Numbered from the stretch's first letter, positions 1 to 8,828 are shown. The stretch: 44,493 nt of DNA from CAZOKZ01 sp964580585 (GCA_964580585.1 CAZOKZ010000040.1:1-44493); one strand, 5' to 3'. Notes: a model not told the origin generated them from the sequence alone. Made by a program: numbers and translations.

Positions 1-465
1 CAACGCCTCGTGCGTCGCGTGTGCAAGAATTGCGGAAAAGAATACGAACCCGATCCGGAACTGTTGCAAGTGTTGGGGATCAAAGACCCAGATGCAATGT
101 TCACGAAGGGGACGGGTTGCGAAATTTGCCGCGGTACCGGAACAAAAGGCCGCGTTGGTTTGTACGAAATCATGTCGGTGGACGATCGCCTGCGCGATGC
201 AATCACGAACGAATTACCTGTCAATAAGATGAAGAGAATTGCCGTGGAGGGTGGAATGAGAACCCTGCGTATGGCGGGCGTTCGCAAAGCTTTGCAGGGT
301 GTAGCCCCCATCGAGGAAGTGCTCGGGGCGACGATGGCTGACGAATTGGAAGACGATGTCAAGCCCCCCGAAAAGCCGAAGAAACAGTCTAACCTTGACT
401 CGGAAAAGGAAAAAGAGGTCAAGAAACAGGAATTAGGTGACGAAACAATGGCGGAAATTGATTGA
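1..465 (+). CDS. pilB: Type IV pilus / type II secretion assembly ATPase, C-terminal part
   Basis: The gene enters from the left edge, so only the last 154 codons are present. Visible are the C-terminal metal-binding cysteines of the PilB/GspE family (VCKNC near the start and CEIC about 30 residues later), followed by the conserved GRVGLYEIM stretch and the usual EEVLGAT end. These hexameric ATPases sit on the cytoplasmic side of the inner membrane and power pilus extension or pseudopilus assembly. After the normal family end there is an extra tail of about 45 residues, rich in Lys and Glu and probably disordered. pilC follows after a hairpin. PilB and GspE cannot be separated from this fragment; a pilus role is favoured by the neighbouring competence gene dprA. 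Confidence 0.9.
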   Translation, partial: QRLVRRVCKNCGKEYEPDPELLQVLGIKDPDAMFTKGTGCEICRGTGTKGRVGLYEIMSVDDRLRDAITNELPVNKMKRIAVEGGMRTLRMAGVRKALQGVAPIEEVLGATMADELEDDVKPPEKPKKQSNLDSEKEKEVKKQELGDETMAEID

Positions 466-511
466 TTAACAAGCGCAACTGCAGATGATAATGCGAATGT
501 GCTGTGTAGAT

Positions 512-540
512 AATTACCCGTTTTTTCCAAACGGGTAATT
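512..540 (+). repeat. Perfect 12-bp inverted repeat between pilB and pilC
   Basis: AATTACCCGTTT at 512-523 pairs perfectly with AAACGGGTAATT at 529-540 around a 5-nt loop. No T-run follows on the plus strand, so it is probably an RNA-stabilising or attenuating hairpin inside the pilB-pilC transcript rather than a strong terminator. Confidence 0.6.
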
Positions 541-583
541 TGATGAAAAACAAGGAAACCCCCCGCAGGGAGATAGATCGTCC

Positions 584-1801
584 ATGCCAGTTTATCAATA
601 CGTTGCCCGGGCGGCCGATGGCCGAACGGTAAGCGGAACCGCAGAGGCGAGCGACCAGAATACTGTCGTTCAAATGCTGCGTGAAAAGGGTCTCGTCCCC
701 ACCCAGATCAAGGTGGGCGCGGCTCAATCGAAGGCAGCCAAAAAGCAAAAGGGCAAAGGTGGGAAAACCAGCCTCGACGATTTGGTGGTGTTTTCTCAAC
801 AGATGGCGGTTATGATCCGAGCGGGCCTTCCATTGATCGAAGTGCTCGACATTCTGGCCGACCAGACTGAACGCCAGGCGCTAGCCACGGTGGTTCGCCG
901 CATTGAAAAGGACGTCGAAGCCGGTGAATCGCTCACCGAAGCAATGATCAAACACTCGAATATTTTCGACACCTTCTACCTTTCCATGATCCGGGCAGGC
1001 GAAGCATCCGGTATGTTGGATTCGATTCTGGAACAGGTGGCCGTTTACATCGAACGCGTGGCGAGTTTGCAGCGCAAAATCAAAATGGCCGTTATGTATC
1101 CCGCCGTGGTTTCGTTCGTGGCGTTGGTCATTACGACCTTCCTGCTGGTGAAAGTGGTGCCGGTTTTCGCCGAAATTTTCGGGGATTTGGGCGGTCAATT
1201 GCCCATGCCAACACGAATCGTTCTCGCGATTTCGCACTTTATCCAGTCAAAATGGTGGCTGTGCCTGCTGATCGCTCTTGGTCTTTATATCTTCATGTGG
1301 CAATATGGCAAAACCAAGCAGGGCCGGATGCACCTGGATACCCTTAAGTTGAAAATCCCGATCTTCGGTCCGTTGTTCCTGAAAACCGCGGTGGCCAAAT
1401 TCACCCGTACTCTGGGTACGTTGATTCGCTCGGGTGTGAATATTCTGTATGCCCTGGATATTGTGGCGAAAACAGCGGGCAATTCACGAATGGAACAAGC
1501 GGTGTATCGCACGAAAGCGAGCATCCAAAGCGGTGAATCGTTGACAAAACCCCTTGTCGAATCCGGCGTGTTTCCTCCGATGGTGACCCGTATGATCGAT
1601 GTGGGTGAAAAAACCGGCGCGTTGGAAGGCATGTTGACCAAAATCGCGGACTTCTACGAGGATCAGGTCAACACGGCGGTCAACGGTCTGACCTCGCTGA
1701 TCGAACCGTTGCTGATCGTTTTCCTGGGTGTTGTGGTTGGTTTCATCATTATTGCCATGTTCATGCCGATGTTCAAGATGGTGGAATTGGTGGGTCATTA
1801 A
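584..1801 (+). CDS. pilC: Type IV pilus / type II secretion inner-membrane platform protein
   Basis: A 405-residue protein of the PilC/GspF family, close to the usual length. It has two tandem GspF domains of about 120 residues (roughly 70-195 and 275-395), each starting with the family's FSQQMAVMIRAGLPL or FTRTLGTLIRSGVNI type of motif. Three hydrophobic segments lie near residues 165-190, 215-235 and 375-398. The first 65 residues match the usual N-terminal arm (YQYVARAADGR). It acts as the membrane platform on which the PilB ATPase works. The ATG is preceded by AGGGAG about 12 nt upstream. It lies in the same orientation as pilB and ends just before a strong terminator, so pilB-pilC form a transcription unit. 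Confidence 0.95.
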   Translation: MPVYQYVARAADGRTVSGTAEASDQNTVVQMLREKGLVPTQIKVGAAQSKAAKKQKGKGGKTSLDDLVVFSQQMAVMIRAGLPLIEVLDILADQTERQALATVVRRIEKDVEAGESLTEAMIKHSNIFDTFYLSMIRAGEASGMLDSILEQVAVYIERVASLQRKIKMAVMYPAVVSFVALVITTFLLVKVVPVFAEIFGDLGGQLPMPTRIVLAISHFIQSKWWLCLLIALGLYIFMWQYGKTKQGRMHLDTLKLKIPIFGPLFLKTAVAKFTRTLGTLIRSGVNILYALDIVAKTAGNSRMEQAVYRTKASIQSGESLTKPLVESGVFPPMVTRMIDVGEKTGALEGMLTKIADFYEDQVNTAVNGLTSLIEPLLIVFLGVVVGFIIIAMFMPMFKMVELVGH

Positions 1802-1856
1802 GACTCGCACATTGGCCGTTCAGAGAAAACCCGCGCTCGATGCGCGGATTGTGTTG

Positions 1857-1917
1857 CCCCCTGGGTAACCGGCTGGGAGAAAATCAATCTCTGTCGGTTA
1901 GCCAGGGGAGTTTTTTT
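1857..1917 (+). terminator. Rho-independent terminator after pilC
   Basis: A long imperfect stem, CCCCTGG-GTAACCG-GGAGA pairing with TCTC-CGGTTA-CCAGGGG, is followed by seven T residues at 1911-1917. This ends the pilB-pilC unit. Confidence 0.85.
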
Positions 1918-1955
1918 GATCTCTTCCGTACTTGGAGCCAGAGGTACGTTTTGAA

Positions 1956-2987
1956 ATGATTAATCCCGTAGTCGAGCGTCGTTTCGCGGATTGCACCGAG
2001 CTCGTCGATTCATGGCGAGCTTATCTGGATCAGTTTAACATGTTCGTTAAGAATGTGGAAACTGAACTGTCGCCGGAAGTCGAGCAGCGTTTCATGGAAT
2101 GCAAGGCGCGCATTGCCATGTTGCACGATTCGTTTATGGAATCGCTCCGTCACGACCAGAACATCGGCCAGAACATGCTTTCCATCGTCAATCGATCGAT
2201 TACCTTGCGCCATTTGCGCAAGGTTGGGGATGCGGATCGTAAAAAGATCGAGATCGAATGGCACGAAGCCTACCTGTTGCTGAATGAAACAGTCAGCCAG
2301 TTGGCCGAAGAGCGTGAACGTTTGGCCAATATCAATGAATTTACCTACAAACTGGGCAAATTCAAGGAAACCATTCTGGTTAACGTGAAAGCCTTTGTGC
2401 GGTCGATCTGGTTCAAGATCGGCGTGGCTTTGCTCATCGTTCTGGCCTTGGTTTTTGGCGTCCCCCCCATTCAAAAGCTGACAACGATCAATTATATCGG
2501 CAAACCATACCGTTCGTTCCTGGATATGCGACGCGATTACCTGATGGTGCCGGGCCCTTACAGCTCGATAGGAAAATTCGTCGATCATTATATGGGCGGC
2601 GGGAAAATGCCGGCTGGTTTTTCGACTGAACAGGGCTTTGGAACCAAAGAAGGCAGCGCTCAGTACTTTCAATCGATGAGATTCTACGTCGAAAACACCG
2701 ATGCTTCTACCATGTTGAACACCGCAAGCGAGTACCGCAATTTATCGTTACATGACTCCACAGGCCAAACATTCCAAATCCACCTGTTCTTGTACGCGGA
2801 TAAATGGAACGATGCCCGATTGTTTGCAAAGGGCTATACGGACGCCACATTCGACCCGACTAACGACATTGCCCAGGCTTCGCGCGATACGATTACGGTA
2901 TTTGCAGATAACAACGTGCTGGTGGTAATTGGCGACAATTCTTCCGATGCACGTTCGCAAGTGAAGCGCGAAATTTTTGGGCAGTAA
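1956..2987 (+). CDS. Single-pass membrane protein with coiled-coil N-terminal half, unknown function
   Basis: I do not recognise this family. The first 150 residues are strongly helical and charged (for example RIAMLHDSFMESLRHDQ and AEERERLANI), suggesting a cytoplasmic coiled coil. A clear membrane helix follows near residues 155-175 (KIGVALLIVLALVFGVPPI), then a soluble domain of about 165 residues, presumably periplasmic. The reading frame is open upstream to a TTG at 1932, but that lies against the preceding terminator. The ATG at 1956 has AGAGGT about 10 nt upstream and is preferred, giving 343 residues. It sits alone between the pilC terminator and dprA, which starts 14 nt after its stop, so it may be co-transcribed with dprA. 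A link to pilus or DNA uptake is only suggested by position. Confidence 0.75.
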   Translation: MINPVVERRFADCTELVDSWRAYLDQFNMFVKNVETELSPEVEQRFMECKARIAMLHDSFMESLRHDQNIGQNMLSIVNRSITLRHLRKVGDADRKKIEIEWHEAYLLLNETVSQLAEERERLANINEFTYKLGKFKETILVNVKAFVRSIWFKIGVALLIVLALVFGVPPIQKLTTINYIGKPYRSFLDMRRDYLMVPGPYSSIGKFVDHYMGGGKMPAGFSTEQGFGTKEGSAQYFQSMRFYVENTDASTMLNTASEYRNLSLHDSTGQTFQIHLFLYADKWNDARLFAKGYTDATFDPTNDIAQASRDTITVFADNNVLVVIGDNSSDARSQVKREIFGQ

Positions 2988-3001
2988 GCGCTGACAATTC
3001 C

Positions 3002-4141
3002 ATGACGCATGAATCCACGGCCGCCTGGATCACCCTGATGGACTCAGGAATCTCGGCGGCCGTTTTGCGTCGTTTAACCGATGCGTTCGGCCATCCCGTG
3101 GATGTGCTCGCCGCGCGGGACGGCGATTGGCAGGCGTTGGCGGGACTGAATCCGGACCAATGCCGACGACTGAGAGAAACACAGCGCGACGAGGCGCGAC
3201 GCGAAAAACAACTCGAAGTTTTCCATGCGACCGGAATGCGTCTGATCCAGGAAACCGACGTGGAATATCCCGTGCGCCTGAGCGAATTGGGCACGGCGCC
3301 GCCCGCGTTGTTCGTTCGGGGCGAATTGATCGAGGAAGATCGATTGGCAGTAGCCCTTGTGGGACCACGCATGGCGACACCGTACGGGATCGAAGTCACG
3401 CGGCGCCTTGCCACGGAACTGGCGCCAATCATGACCATCATCAGCGGTCTGGCCGTGGGAGTGGACTCGGCAGCGCACCAAATGGCGCTCGACGCGGGAG
3501 GACGAACGCTGGGGGTGGCGGCTTGCGGACTGGATCAGAACTATCCGCAAGGCACTGCCGCTCTGCGCGAGCGAATTCCGGACGCGGGGGCGCTCATCAG
3601 CATGTATCCCCCACTGACGAAGGCGGCGACCCACCATTTTCCAGTGCGCAATCAATTGATCGCCGCGTTATCGTTGGCGGTGGTGATTGTCGAAGCGTCG
3701 GAGAAAAGCGGCGCGCTTGTGACGGCGCAAGCAGCCGTCGAGCAAGGCCGCGAAGTATTCGCGGTGCCGGGCGATATCACACGGCGAAACAGCCGTGGCT
3801 CCAATCGGCTGATCGCCGACGGCGCAGGAGTTGCCACGTGCGCGGGGGATGTACTGGCGACGTTGGAGGGAATTCTCAGCGCGGAACTGGCCGAGTTGAA
3901 ACGCCAACGCGAGAAGGCGGCTCCCAAGGCGTCCGAGAAAAACATTCCACCGGATCTGCCCGCGCCCCAGGCGACGTTGCTGGATGCGTTGATGCACACG
4001 CAGCGGCAATACGACGAGTTGATGGCGGAATACGTTCCCGCGCAAATGACTCTGGGGGAATTCGCCGGTGCGTTGCTTCAGCTTGAGATCAAAGGTCTCA
4101 TAAAACAACTGCCGGGAAAAATTTATCTGCCGCGGGTGTAA
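3002..4141 (+). CDS. dprA: DNA-processing protein DprA
   Basis: A 379-residue protein, close to the family length. DprA binds incoming single-stranded DNA during natural transformation, protects it and loads RecA. A N-terminal helix-hairpin-like region (about 1-70) precedes the Rossmann-type domain. Family motifs are present in order: GPRMATPYG, ISGLAVGVDSAAH, GVAACGLDQNYP, ALISMYPP, HHFPVRNQLIAALS, VVIVEASEKSGALVTA and GREVFAVPGD. The last 60 residues form the winged-helix DprA C-terminal domain (LLDALMHTQRQYDEL to LIKQLPGKIYL). The ATG follows the upstream gene by 14 nt with no clear Shine-Dalgarno, and a small gene starts 4 nt after the stop. Its presence beside pilB/pilC supports competence for DNA uptake. 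Confidence 0.97.
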   Translation: MTHESTAAWITLMDSGISAAVLRRLTDAFGHPVDVLAARDGDWQALAGLNPDQCRRLRETQRDEARREKQLEVFHATGMRLIQETDVEYPVRLSELGTAPPALFVRGELIEEDRLAVALVGPRMATPYGIEVTRRLATELAPIMTIISGLAVGVDSAAHQMALDAGGRTLGVAACGLDQNYPQGTAALRERIPDAGALISMYPPLTKAATHHFPVRNQLIAALSLAVVIVEASEKSGALVTAQAAVEQGREVFAVPGDITRRNSRGSNRLIADGAGVATCAGDVLATLEGILSAELAELKRQREKAAPKASEKNIPPDLPAPQATLLDALMHTQRQYDELMAEYVPAQMTLGEFAGALLQLEIKGLIKQLPGKIYLPRV

Positions 4142-4145
4142 TTCC

Positions 4146-4604
4146 TTGAATCAATCGATCAAAATAGACGGTCTGGAATTTAAACAGGAGCGCGAAGGTG
4201 TCCGGATTCGCGGCGAAGGCGTTCGCTATCTGATCGGCAATGCCGAATTGCATAAACTGGCGGAAGCCTACAATCGGGTCGTGGGAGAAATCCGCACCTT
4301 CTACGCCGAGAAATGGACGCGCAATCCCCCGCCGGAATTCAATGACGCCGCGTTTCACCACTTTACCGCTGAATTGTGCGTGGATTTACTGCGCGATTCA
4401 TTTATGATGGAACGCCCGTACCGTGTGCCGCAGGGCGATTTCAGCGGCGTGTCGTTTCTTCACATTGTGCGGCGATACGTGGAGCGAAACTTTCCGCGCG
4501 ACAGCGAGCGGGGCGCTGTGGTGGGAGGATTTTTAATGGGCGGCTCCGCGCAAGATTATCGCAACGAAGTCGCCCGCCAAAATCGCATTTACGATTTATT
4601 CTGA
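4146..4604 (+). CDS. Conserved-looking small protein of unknown function, coupled to dprA
   Basis: A 152-residue soluble protein of mixed charge with no membrane segment or signal peptide. I do not recognise the family. The only plausible start is TTG at 4146, 4 nt after the dprA stop, which indicates translational coupling. The codon use matches dprA (rich in GC-ending codons), supporting a real gene. The N-terminal 45 residues look beta-rich (KIDGLEFKQEREGVRIRGEG), and the rest is helical with many aromatic residues. Its last 16 nt overlap the end of the convergent TPR gene on the minus strand. Possible partner of DprA by context only. Confidence 0.7.
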   Translation: MNQSIKIDGLEFKQEREGVRIRGEGVRYLIGNAELHKLAEAYNRVVGEIRTFYAEKWTRNPPPEFNDAAFHHFTAELCVDLLRDSFMMERPYRVPQGDFSGVSFLHIVRRYVERNFPRDSERGAVVGGFLMGGSAQDYRNEVARQNRIYDLF

Positions 4605-5107
4605 AGCGTGCGACGCAGTTCGAGCGCCGGAGCGAACTCGGGATCGTTTTGCAACACGCGTTCGATCATTTCGAGCGCTTCCGCCGAACGATTGGTTTCG
4701 GCGTAATATTCGGCCCATTGGAACAAAACGCTGACGAGATTTTTTTGCGCGAGCAAGAAATCCGCTTCCGTGTGCAGGGCGCCCCCCAACGCCAGGTAAG
4801 CCAATTCAAACTCGCCCGCCGAGGCATGAATCGCCGCGACATTGGACAAAATCAACGCCTTGTCCTCGGGAGCACAGGCCAATGCCTGATGTTGAAGATC
4901 GAGCGCTTTGTCGAATTCCCCCCGGCGCACATGGGCAGCGGCGACCTCCGTCAACCCGGCCAATCGCAACGTGCGATCGGTTTCATCCAAATCGTCATTA
5001 TCGAGAACAAAGGCGTCACGATCGGTGGCGAACGCGGACACGGGCTGGGACATGACGATACAACCGAACGAGAGCAAGCCGGTAAGAAATACAACTTTGA
5101 TGTTCAT
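4589..5107 (-). CDS. Exported tetratricopeptide-repeat protein
   Basis: A 172-residue protein with a signal peptide (MNIKVVFLTGLLSFGCIVMS, then a QPVSAFA cleavage region). Residues about 50-165 hold three to four TPR-like helical pairs, for example AAAHVRRGEFDKALDLQHQAL and YYAETNRSAEALEMIERVL. TPR domains are protein-protein interaction scaffolds; the partner is unknown. The frame extends 7 codons further upstream, but GGAGGT 6 nt before the ATG at 5107 fixes the start. The gene is single, convergent with the dprA unit and overlaps the end of the preceding gene by 16 nt. Confidence 0.85.
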   Translation of the reverse strand: MNIKVVFLTGLLSFGCIVMSQPVSAFATDRDAFVLDNDDLDETDRTLRLAGLTEVAAAHVRRGEFDKALDLQHQALACAPEDKALILSNVAAIHASAGEFELAYLALGGALHTEADFLLAQKNLVSVLFQWAEYYAETNRSAEALEMIERVLQNDPEFAPALELRRTLQNKS

Positions 5108-5300
5108 CGTTTTACCTCCGTTCATCATTGGTTTGAAACGACTTAGGGAAACACTATGTGGTCGTTTTCCCAGGATGACAGCTTGGTTAAGGCATTAGTC
5201 GTGCCAATCGTTCCCGAAGTCTCTACTCCTCATGGGGTTCACTTATTCCTGACAATCGAACTACAGGTAGGGTTTGGTAGCGATTTTAATTTTGGATGTA

Positions 5301-6029
5301 TCACCCCGCCATCATTGCCCTGAAATGCCGGGCGCGGCGGCGGGAGGCGGTTTCGCTCAGGCCGCCTGCGAGGGCAATGGTGATGGCACCGTCGGGATGC
5401 GGTTCCCAGGATTCAACAGCGGCAAGACGCACGATGGCCTGGCGATTGGTGCGGAAAAATTGCCCGGCGGGAAGTTGCGCTTCGAGTTCGTTGAGCGTTT
5501 GTTCGCAAATGAGTTTTTCGCCATCGTCGCGCAGTAAAAACACGACACCTTCTTCGATACGCAAAGTGAGAATTTCCTCCACGGGCACGCGAACCATGGC
5601 GTTTCCGTCCTGTGCCTGGATGCGCATATCGCTGGCTGCGGCAGGGGGGGTGGTTTTTTCCTCCGGAGCCAACATGCGGCGGACACGGTCGAGCGCTCGA
5701 CGTACACGATCGGCTGAGTAAGGCTTAAGCAAATAATCGGCGGCTTCGAGATCGAACGCACGCACGGCATAGTGCTCGAACGCGGTGGAAAAAATCACCG
5801 CAGGCGGATCGTCAAGGGCTTCGAGCACGCGCATGCCGTCGAGGTCCGGCATTTGAATGTCGAGAAAAACAACGTCGGGTTCGGTGCTCTCGATCAACGT
5901 CAGCGCTTCCATGCCGTTGGTAGCTTCGCCAACGATTTCCACGCCACCGACCTTTGCAAGCAGGTGGCGCAGGCGCTCGCGCGCCAAGGGTTCGTCGTCC
6001 ACGATTACGGTTCGAAGTCGTTCAGCCAT
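5301..6029 (-). CDS. LytTR-family response regulator
   Basis: A 242-residue two-domain regulator. Residues 1-120 are a receiver domain with the acidic pair in VDDEP, the phospho-acceptor Asp in FLDIQMPD (about residue 56), the switch Thr in FSTAFEHYA and the Lys in LLKPYS. Residues about 140-240 are a LytTR DNA-binding domain (ILTLRIEEGVVFLL, FFRTNRQAIVRLAAV). Such regulators bind as dimers to direct repeats upstream of target promoters. The frame is open much further upstream, but that part is antisense-like shadow of the kinase gene; the ATG at 6029 overlaps the kinase stop by 8 nt, the usual layout of a co-translated pair. No dedicated target is visible; the divergent pseudopilin unit is a candidate. 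Confidence 0.93.
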   Translation of the reverse strand: MAERLRTVIVDDEPLARERLRHLLAKVGGVEIVGEATNGMEALTLIESTEPDVVFLDIQMPDLDGMRVLEALDDPPAVIFSTAFEHYAVRAFDLEAADYLLKPYSADRVRRALDRVRRMLAPEEKTTPPAAASDMRIQAQDGNAMVRVPVEEILTLRIEEGVVFLLRDDGEKLICEQTLNELEAQLPAGQFFRTNRQAIVRLAAVESWEPHPDGAITIALAGGLSETASRRRARHFRAMMAG

Positions 6030-7281
6030 TGGGAATCTCGTTGGGGACGGAGAGGGATTCATCGAAGGACGGTTCGGGAACAGGGAGAGAGTAGGTGGCA
6101 ACTCGAACGGCTCCAGTTGCGGGAATAAACATTCGGACAATGCCTCCGCCCGGCGAAACGCGCGCAGAAAACGCGGCGTCTTCGCCAAAGAGCGCACGCA
6201 ATCGGGTCGCGATATTGTGGAGGGCGTGGCCTTCGACGCGGGGGGCTTCGGTAAGTTCCATTGCGTCGAGTTGCCCAAACGTCTCGGAGGGAGCATTACG
6301 AATTTCGATCTCTGTCCCCAGTTCGGTCCTTTTTGCGGCAAGTTGTACGCGATAGGGAACGGAAACGCGCGAGGCTCCATGCCGCACGGCATTTTCCACG
6401 AGGGGTTGAAGGCTGAGCGAAGGAATTTCAACGGGCAATGCGGCGTCATCGACGTCGTAATCAAACACAACACGGTCGCCGAGGCGAAGTTTTTCAAGTT
6501 CGACATACGCGTTCACGATTCGGAGTTCGGCATCGAGCGATGCGAGCATCGGTTGCGTACGCATGAGCGCCGGTCGAAGGGCTTCTGCAAGCAGTTCGAC
6601 GGCGCGTTCAGCGTCGGCGGGACGCGTGGGAATCAACGCGGCGATGGTGTTGAGCGTATTGAAAAAAAAGTGTGGGTTGATCTGTGCCCGGAGCGCCACC
6701 ATGCGTGCTTCTTCGGCTTTTCGCTCGAGCCATTGCGCGCGGTGTTGCATCCGCATCTCGCGCTTGGCGGTGTCCTCGCCCATCACGATGTAAAATCCAA
6801 TGATGGGAAAAATAAATCCCCAAAGAGCAATCTTTGATAAAATTGACCACACCTGCATATCCAACTCGTCGATGCCCTTGAAGAGAACAAACGATCCAAG
6901 CAATAAATAATATTCGATTATGTAGCCCATTAAAATGGCGAGCGCACCGTTGCATAATAAAACGCGCCACAGAGGTACTTTATTTTTACGATGCAGGCGA
7001 ATGCGCCACGGAATGGTGGAAAGGTAGCTGACCGCCATGGCGAGCATGAAGGCGGAAAGGAATATCATCCAGCGCCAGTCTGGGCCGGAAAAAAACGCGT
7101 TCAGCGTCCCCATGGTGACACCCCAAATCAACCCATGCATCAGGTATTCGGGATCGGAAATCGTCCGGCCCAGGGAAATACGCAACGCGTGACGCAATGG
7201 GACCTGTCCCTGGCCATTGAGAATGGCGATGGGTTCGAGCGAGGATGAGGCACATGGTGTTTTTTTAGAGGTGGATTTCAA
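6022..7281 (-). CDS. LytS-type membrane sensor histidine kinase
   Basis: A 419-residue kinase. The N-terminal 180 residues contain about five hydrophobic segments and no periplasmic sensor domain, as in many LytS/YehU-like kinases. The His_kinase domain carries the phospho-acceptor in ALRAQINPHFFFNTLN (His near residue 205), and the ATPase domain has the N-box LQPLVENAVRHG near residue 305 and a glycine-rich segment, VSPGGGIVRMFIP. Around residue 180 a charged helix (REMRMQHRAQWLERKAEEA) links membrane and kinase domains. The start codon is a TTG at 7281 with a poor ribosome-binding site; no other good start lies nearby. It overlaps its response regulator by 8 nt. The signal sensed is unknown. 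Confidence 0.9.
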   Translation of the reverse strand: MKSTSKKTPCASSSLEPIAILNGQGQVPLRHALRISLGRTISDPEYLMHGLIWGVTMGTLNAFFSGPDWRWMIFLSAFMLAMAVSYLSTIPWRIRLHRKNKVPLWRVLLCNGALAILMGYIIEYYLLLGSFVLFKGIDELDMQVWSILSKIALWGFIFPIIGFYIVMGEDTAKREMRMQHRAQWLERKAEEARMVALRAQINPHFFFNTLNTIAALIPTRPADAERAVELLAEALRPALMRTQPMLASLDAELRIVNAYVELEKLRLGDRVVFDYDVDDAALPVEIPSLSLQPLVENAVRHGASRVSVPYRVQLAAKRTELGTEIEIRNAPSETFGQLDAMELTEAPRVEGHALHNIATRLRALFGEDAAFSARVSPGGGIVRMFIPATGAVRVATYSLPVPEPSFDESLSVPNEIPNG

Positions 7282-7575
7282 TTCAACGATCCCTGGCGAC
7301 TGACGTTCTCACGATTTCCGTCTTTTGTGTAACCCAACGATTTCCCTGCAACAAGTCGGATTCATCTGAACGGTTGATTTCGTCCCGCGAATGGTCGAAC
7401 GCGTTTGATGGTTTTCCAATCAACCGTTGATGCCCTTGTACCCGCCGTTCGCGTTGTTCGATAACACCATGCGGCCATTTGCCTGCGCGGGACTTTTATT
7501 CTGGAGTGAAATGCGATGGAGTGCTCTCGGACGCGGGAAAAAACGCCGCGCAAATTATCCCGAGGAGAATGTATC

Positions 7576-8109
7576 ATGGCAACGCAGCAAAACACCCCGC
7601 AAAGAAGCCTGAAAGGCACGATCACTTTGGTTCTGACAATCCTGGTGCTCGCAGGCAGCCTATACGCGATTTTCACCGACCACAAAGAACCAGAAGCCAC
7701 GAAGAATAATTCTCAACCCGCCGAGGTGAACGGCGTGGCTTTCGAGGATCGCAAGAAAGCCTACATGGAAGCTGAAGAAAAAATCGCAGCCATGAAAGAG
7801 ACCTGGCCGCAAACCGAAGAAGCGCTGATCCGCGCATTTTGGGATGCTGCGAGTCGCAAAGACTTTGACACCTGCCTGTTGTATTGTCCCGGCGCAGTGA
7901 AATCGGACTTCTCGATGTTTGACCAATTCACTCCGTCACCAGCCAAATCGGTTGGCGCTCCCGAACCGCATCCGACCGAACCCAATCAAATGCTGATTCC
8001 TGTAAACGTTCCGTTTCCCGGGTTTCCGAATAAAACTATCAAAATGGCGACGATGCGCATGAATGACGGACGATTGGCGATTAACGGGCAGTACACAATC
8101 TGGTGGTAA
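7576..8109 (+). CDS. Membrane-anchored protein upstream of a pseudopilin, unknown function
   Basis: A 177-residue protein. An N-terminal hydrophobic helix (residues about 14-33, GTITLVLTILVLAGSLYAIF) is followed by a soluble domain whose fold may be NTF2-like, judging by the segment EEALIRAFWDAASRKDFDTCLLYC and the final beta-rich stretch ending in YTIWW. This is a loose impression, not a firm assignment. Two Cys lie close together (CLLYC). The frame is open from 7516, but GAGGAG 9 nt before the ATG at 7576 decides the start. The gene lies 54 nt before the GspG-like gene in the same direction, so the two are probably one unit, divergent from the kinase-regulator pair. Confidence 0.75.
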   Translation: MATQQNTPQRSLKGTITLVLTILVLAGSLYAIFTDHKEPEATKNNSQPAEVNGVAFEDRKKAYMEAEEKIAAMKETWPQTEEALIRAFWDAASRKDFDTCLLYCPGAVKSDFSMFDQFTPSPAKSVGAPEPHPTEPNQMLIPVNVPFPGFPNKTIKMATMRMNDGRLAINGQYTIWW

Positions 8110-8163
8110 CGGGATGTTTTCAACGACGAATTTCTTTTTTCTCCAAAAGAGGAGGTCCTTAAG

Positions 8164-8718
8164 ATGAAATCATATGAATCACCACTCCGTCCCTCAAAAG
8201 GCTTCACCTTGATCGAATTATTGATCGTCGTTTCTATCCTGGCAATCCTGGCGGTGTTAGGCGCGGTGAATTACCAGGAAGCACAGGCGCGCGGAAAAGT
8301 GTCGCGCGTGCATGCGGACATGCGGTCGCTGGCGTCCGCGCTCGAAGCCTATCGCACCGATAATGACGCGTATCCTCCCGCCGCGATTGGCGATTTGCAA
8401 TTGCTCCGTCCCCTGGTGGTGCTCACCTCGCCGGTTGCATATATTTCCTCCGTCCCCGACGACCCATTCGGATGGTCACCCATGGATTTCGCCGAAGCGT
8501 TGAAGTTGCCGGGCTATCAGTACAAGGATCGCGTCACCACGTCGGTGGGCATTCCGGGAGAAACATACGGCTATGTCTGGGAAGAGCTGCCGGAGAAGGA
8601 GTTCATGCTGCATTCCAGTGGGCCCAACAAGGTGTGGGACGTCACACCGTTTGTGCCTTACGATCCAACCAATGGCACCGTCAGCGTGGGAGATATTATT
8701 CTCTTTGGGCCGATGTAA
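8164..8718 (+). CDS. GspG-like prepilin / major pseudopilin
   Basis: A 184-residue protein with a textbook class III signal: a short leader of 13 residues, then Gly^Phe-Thr-Leu-Ile-Glu (KGFTLIELLIVVSILAIL), where prepilin peptidase cuts after Gly13 and methylates the new Phe. The hydrophobic helix (14-35) is continuous with MRSLASALEAYRTDNDAYP, the signature of GspG-type pseudopilins. The remainder is a beta-rich globular domain ending in GDIILFGPM. AGGAGG lies 9 nt before the ATG. The product would be assembled by the PilB/PilC-type machine. Three copies of the 9-mer CTCCGTCCC lie in this coding region (8185, 8404, 8448), and two more form the following terminator. Confidence 0.9.
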   Translation: MKSYESPLRPSKGFTLIELLIVVSILAILAVLGAVNYQEAQARGKVSRVHADMRSLASALEAYRTDNDAYPPAAIGDLQLLRPLVVLTSPVAYISSVPDDPFGWSPMDFAEALKLPGYQYKDRVTTSVGIPGETYGYVWEELPEKEFMLHSSGPNKVWDVTPFVPYDPTNGTVSVGDIILFGPM

Positions 8719-8776
8719 AGCATTAGGCCATAACATCAGGAAGCAAAAAAGGGACGGAGCAATTCTTCTCCGTCCC
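8185..8776. repeat. Cluster of five GGGACGGAG / CTCCGTCCC 9-mers
   Basis: The complement CTCCGTCCC is at 8185-8193, 8404-8412, 8448-8456 and 8768-8776, and GGGACGGAG at 8751-8759. The first two are read as Leu-Arg-Pro, the third as Ser-Val-Pro in a different codon phase. The last two form a terminator stem. See the finding on the window-wide enrichment. Confidence 0.85.
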
Positions 8777-8785
8777 TCTCTCTTT
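8745..8785. terminator. Bidirectional terminator between pseudopilin gene and ychF
   Basis: Stem GGGACGGAG (8751-8759) and CTCCGTCCC (8768-8776) with an 8-nt loop. Six A residues precede it (T-run for the minus-strand ychF) and a T-rich TCTCTCTTTT follows it. It separates convergent genes and can serve both. Confidence 0.8.
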
Positions 8786-8828
8786 TCTTCGCGAATCTTT
8801 GCTACTTTGTGTCTTTGCGGTTTTCTAT

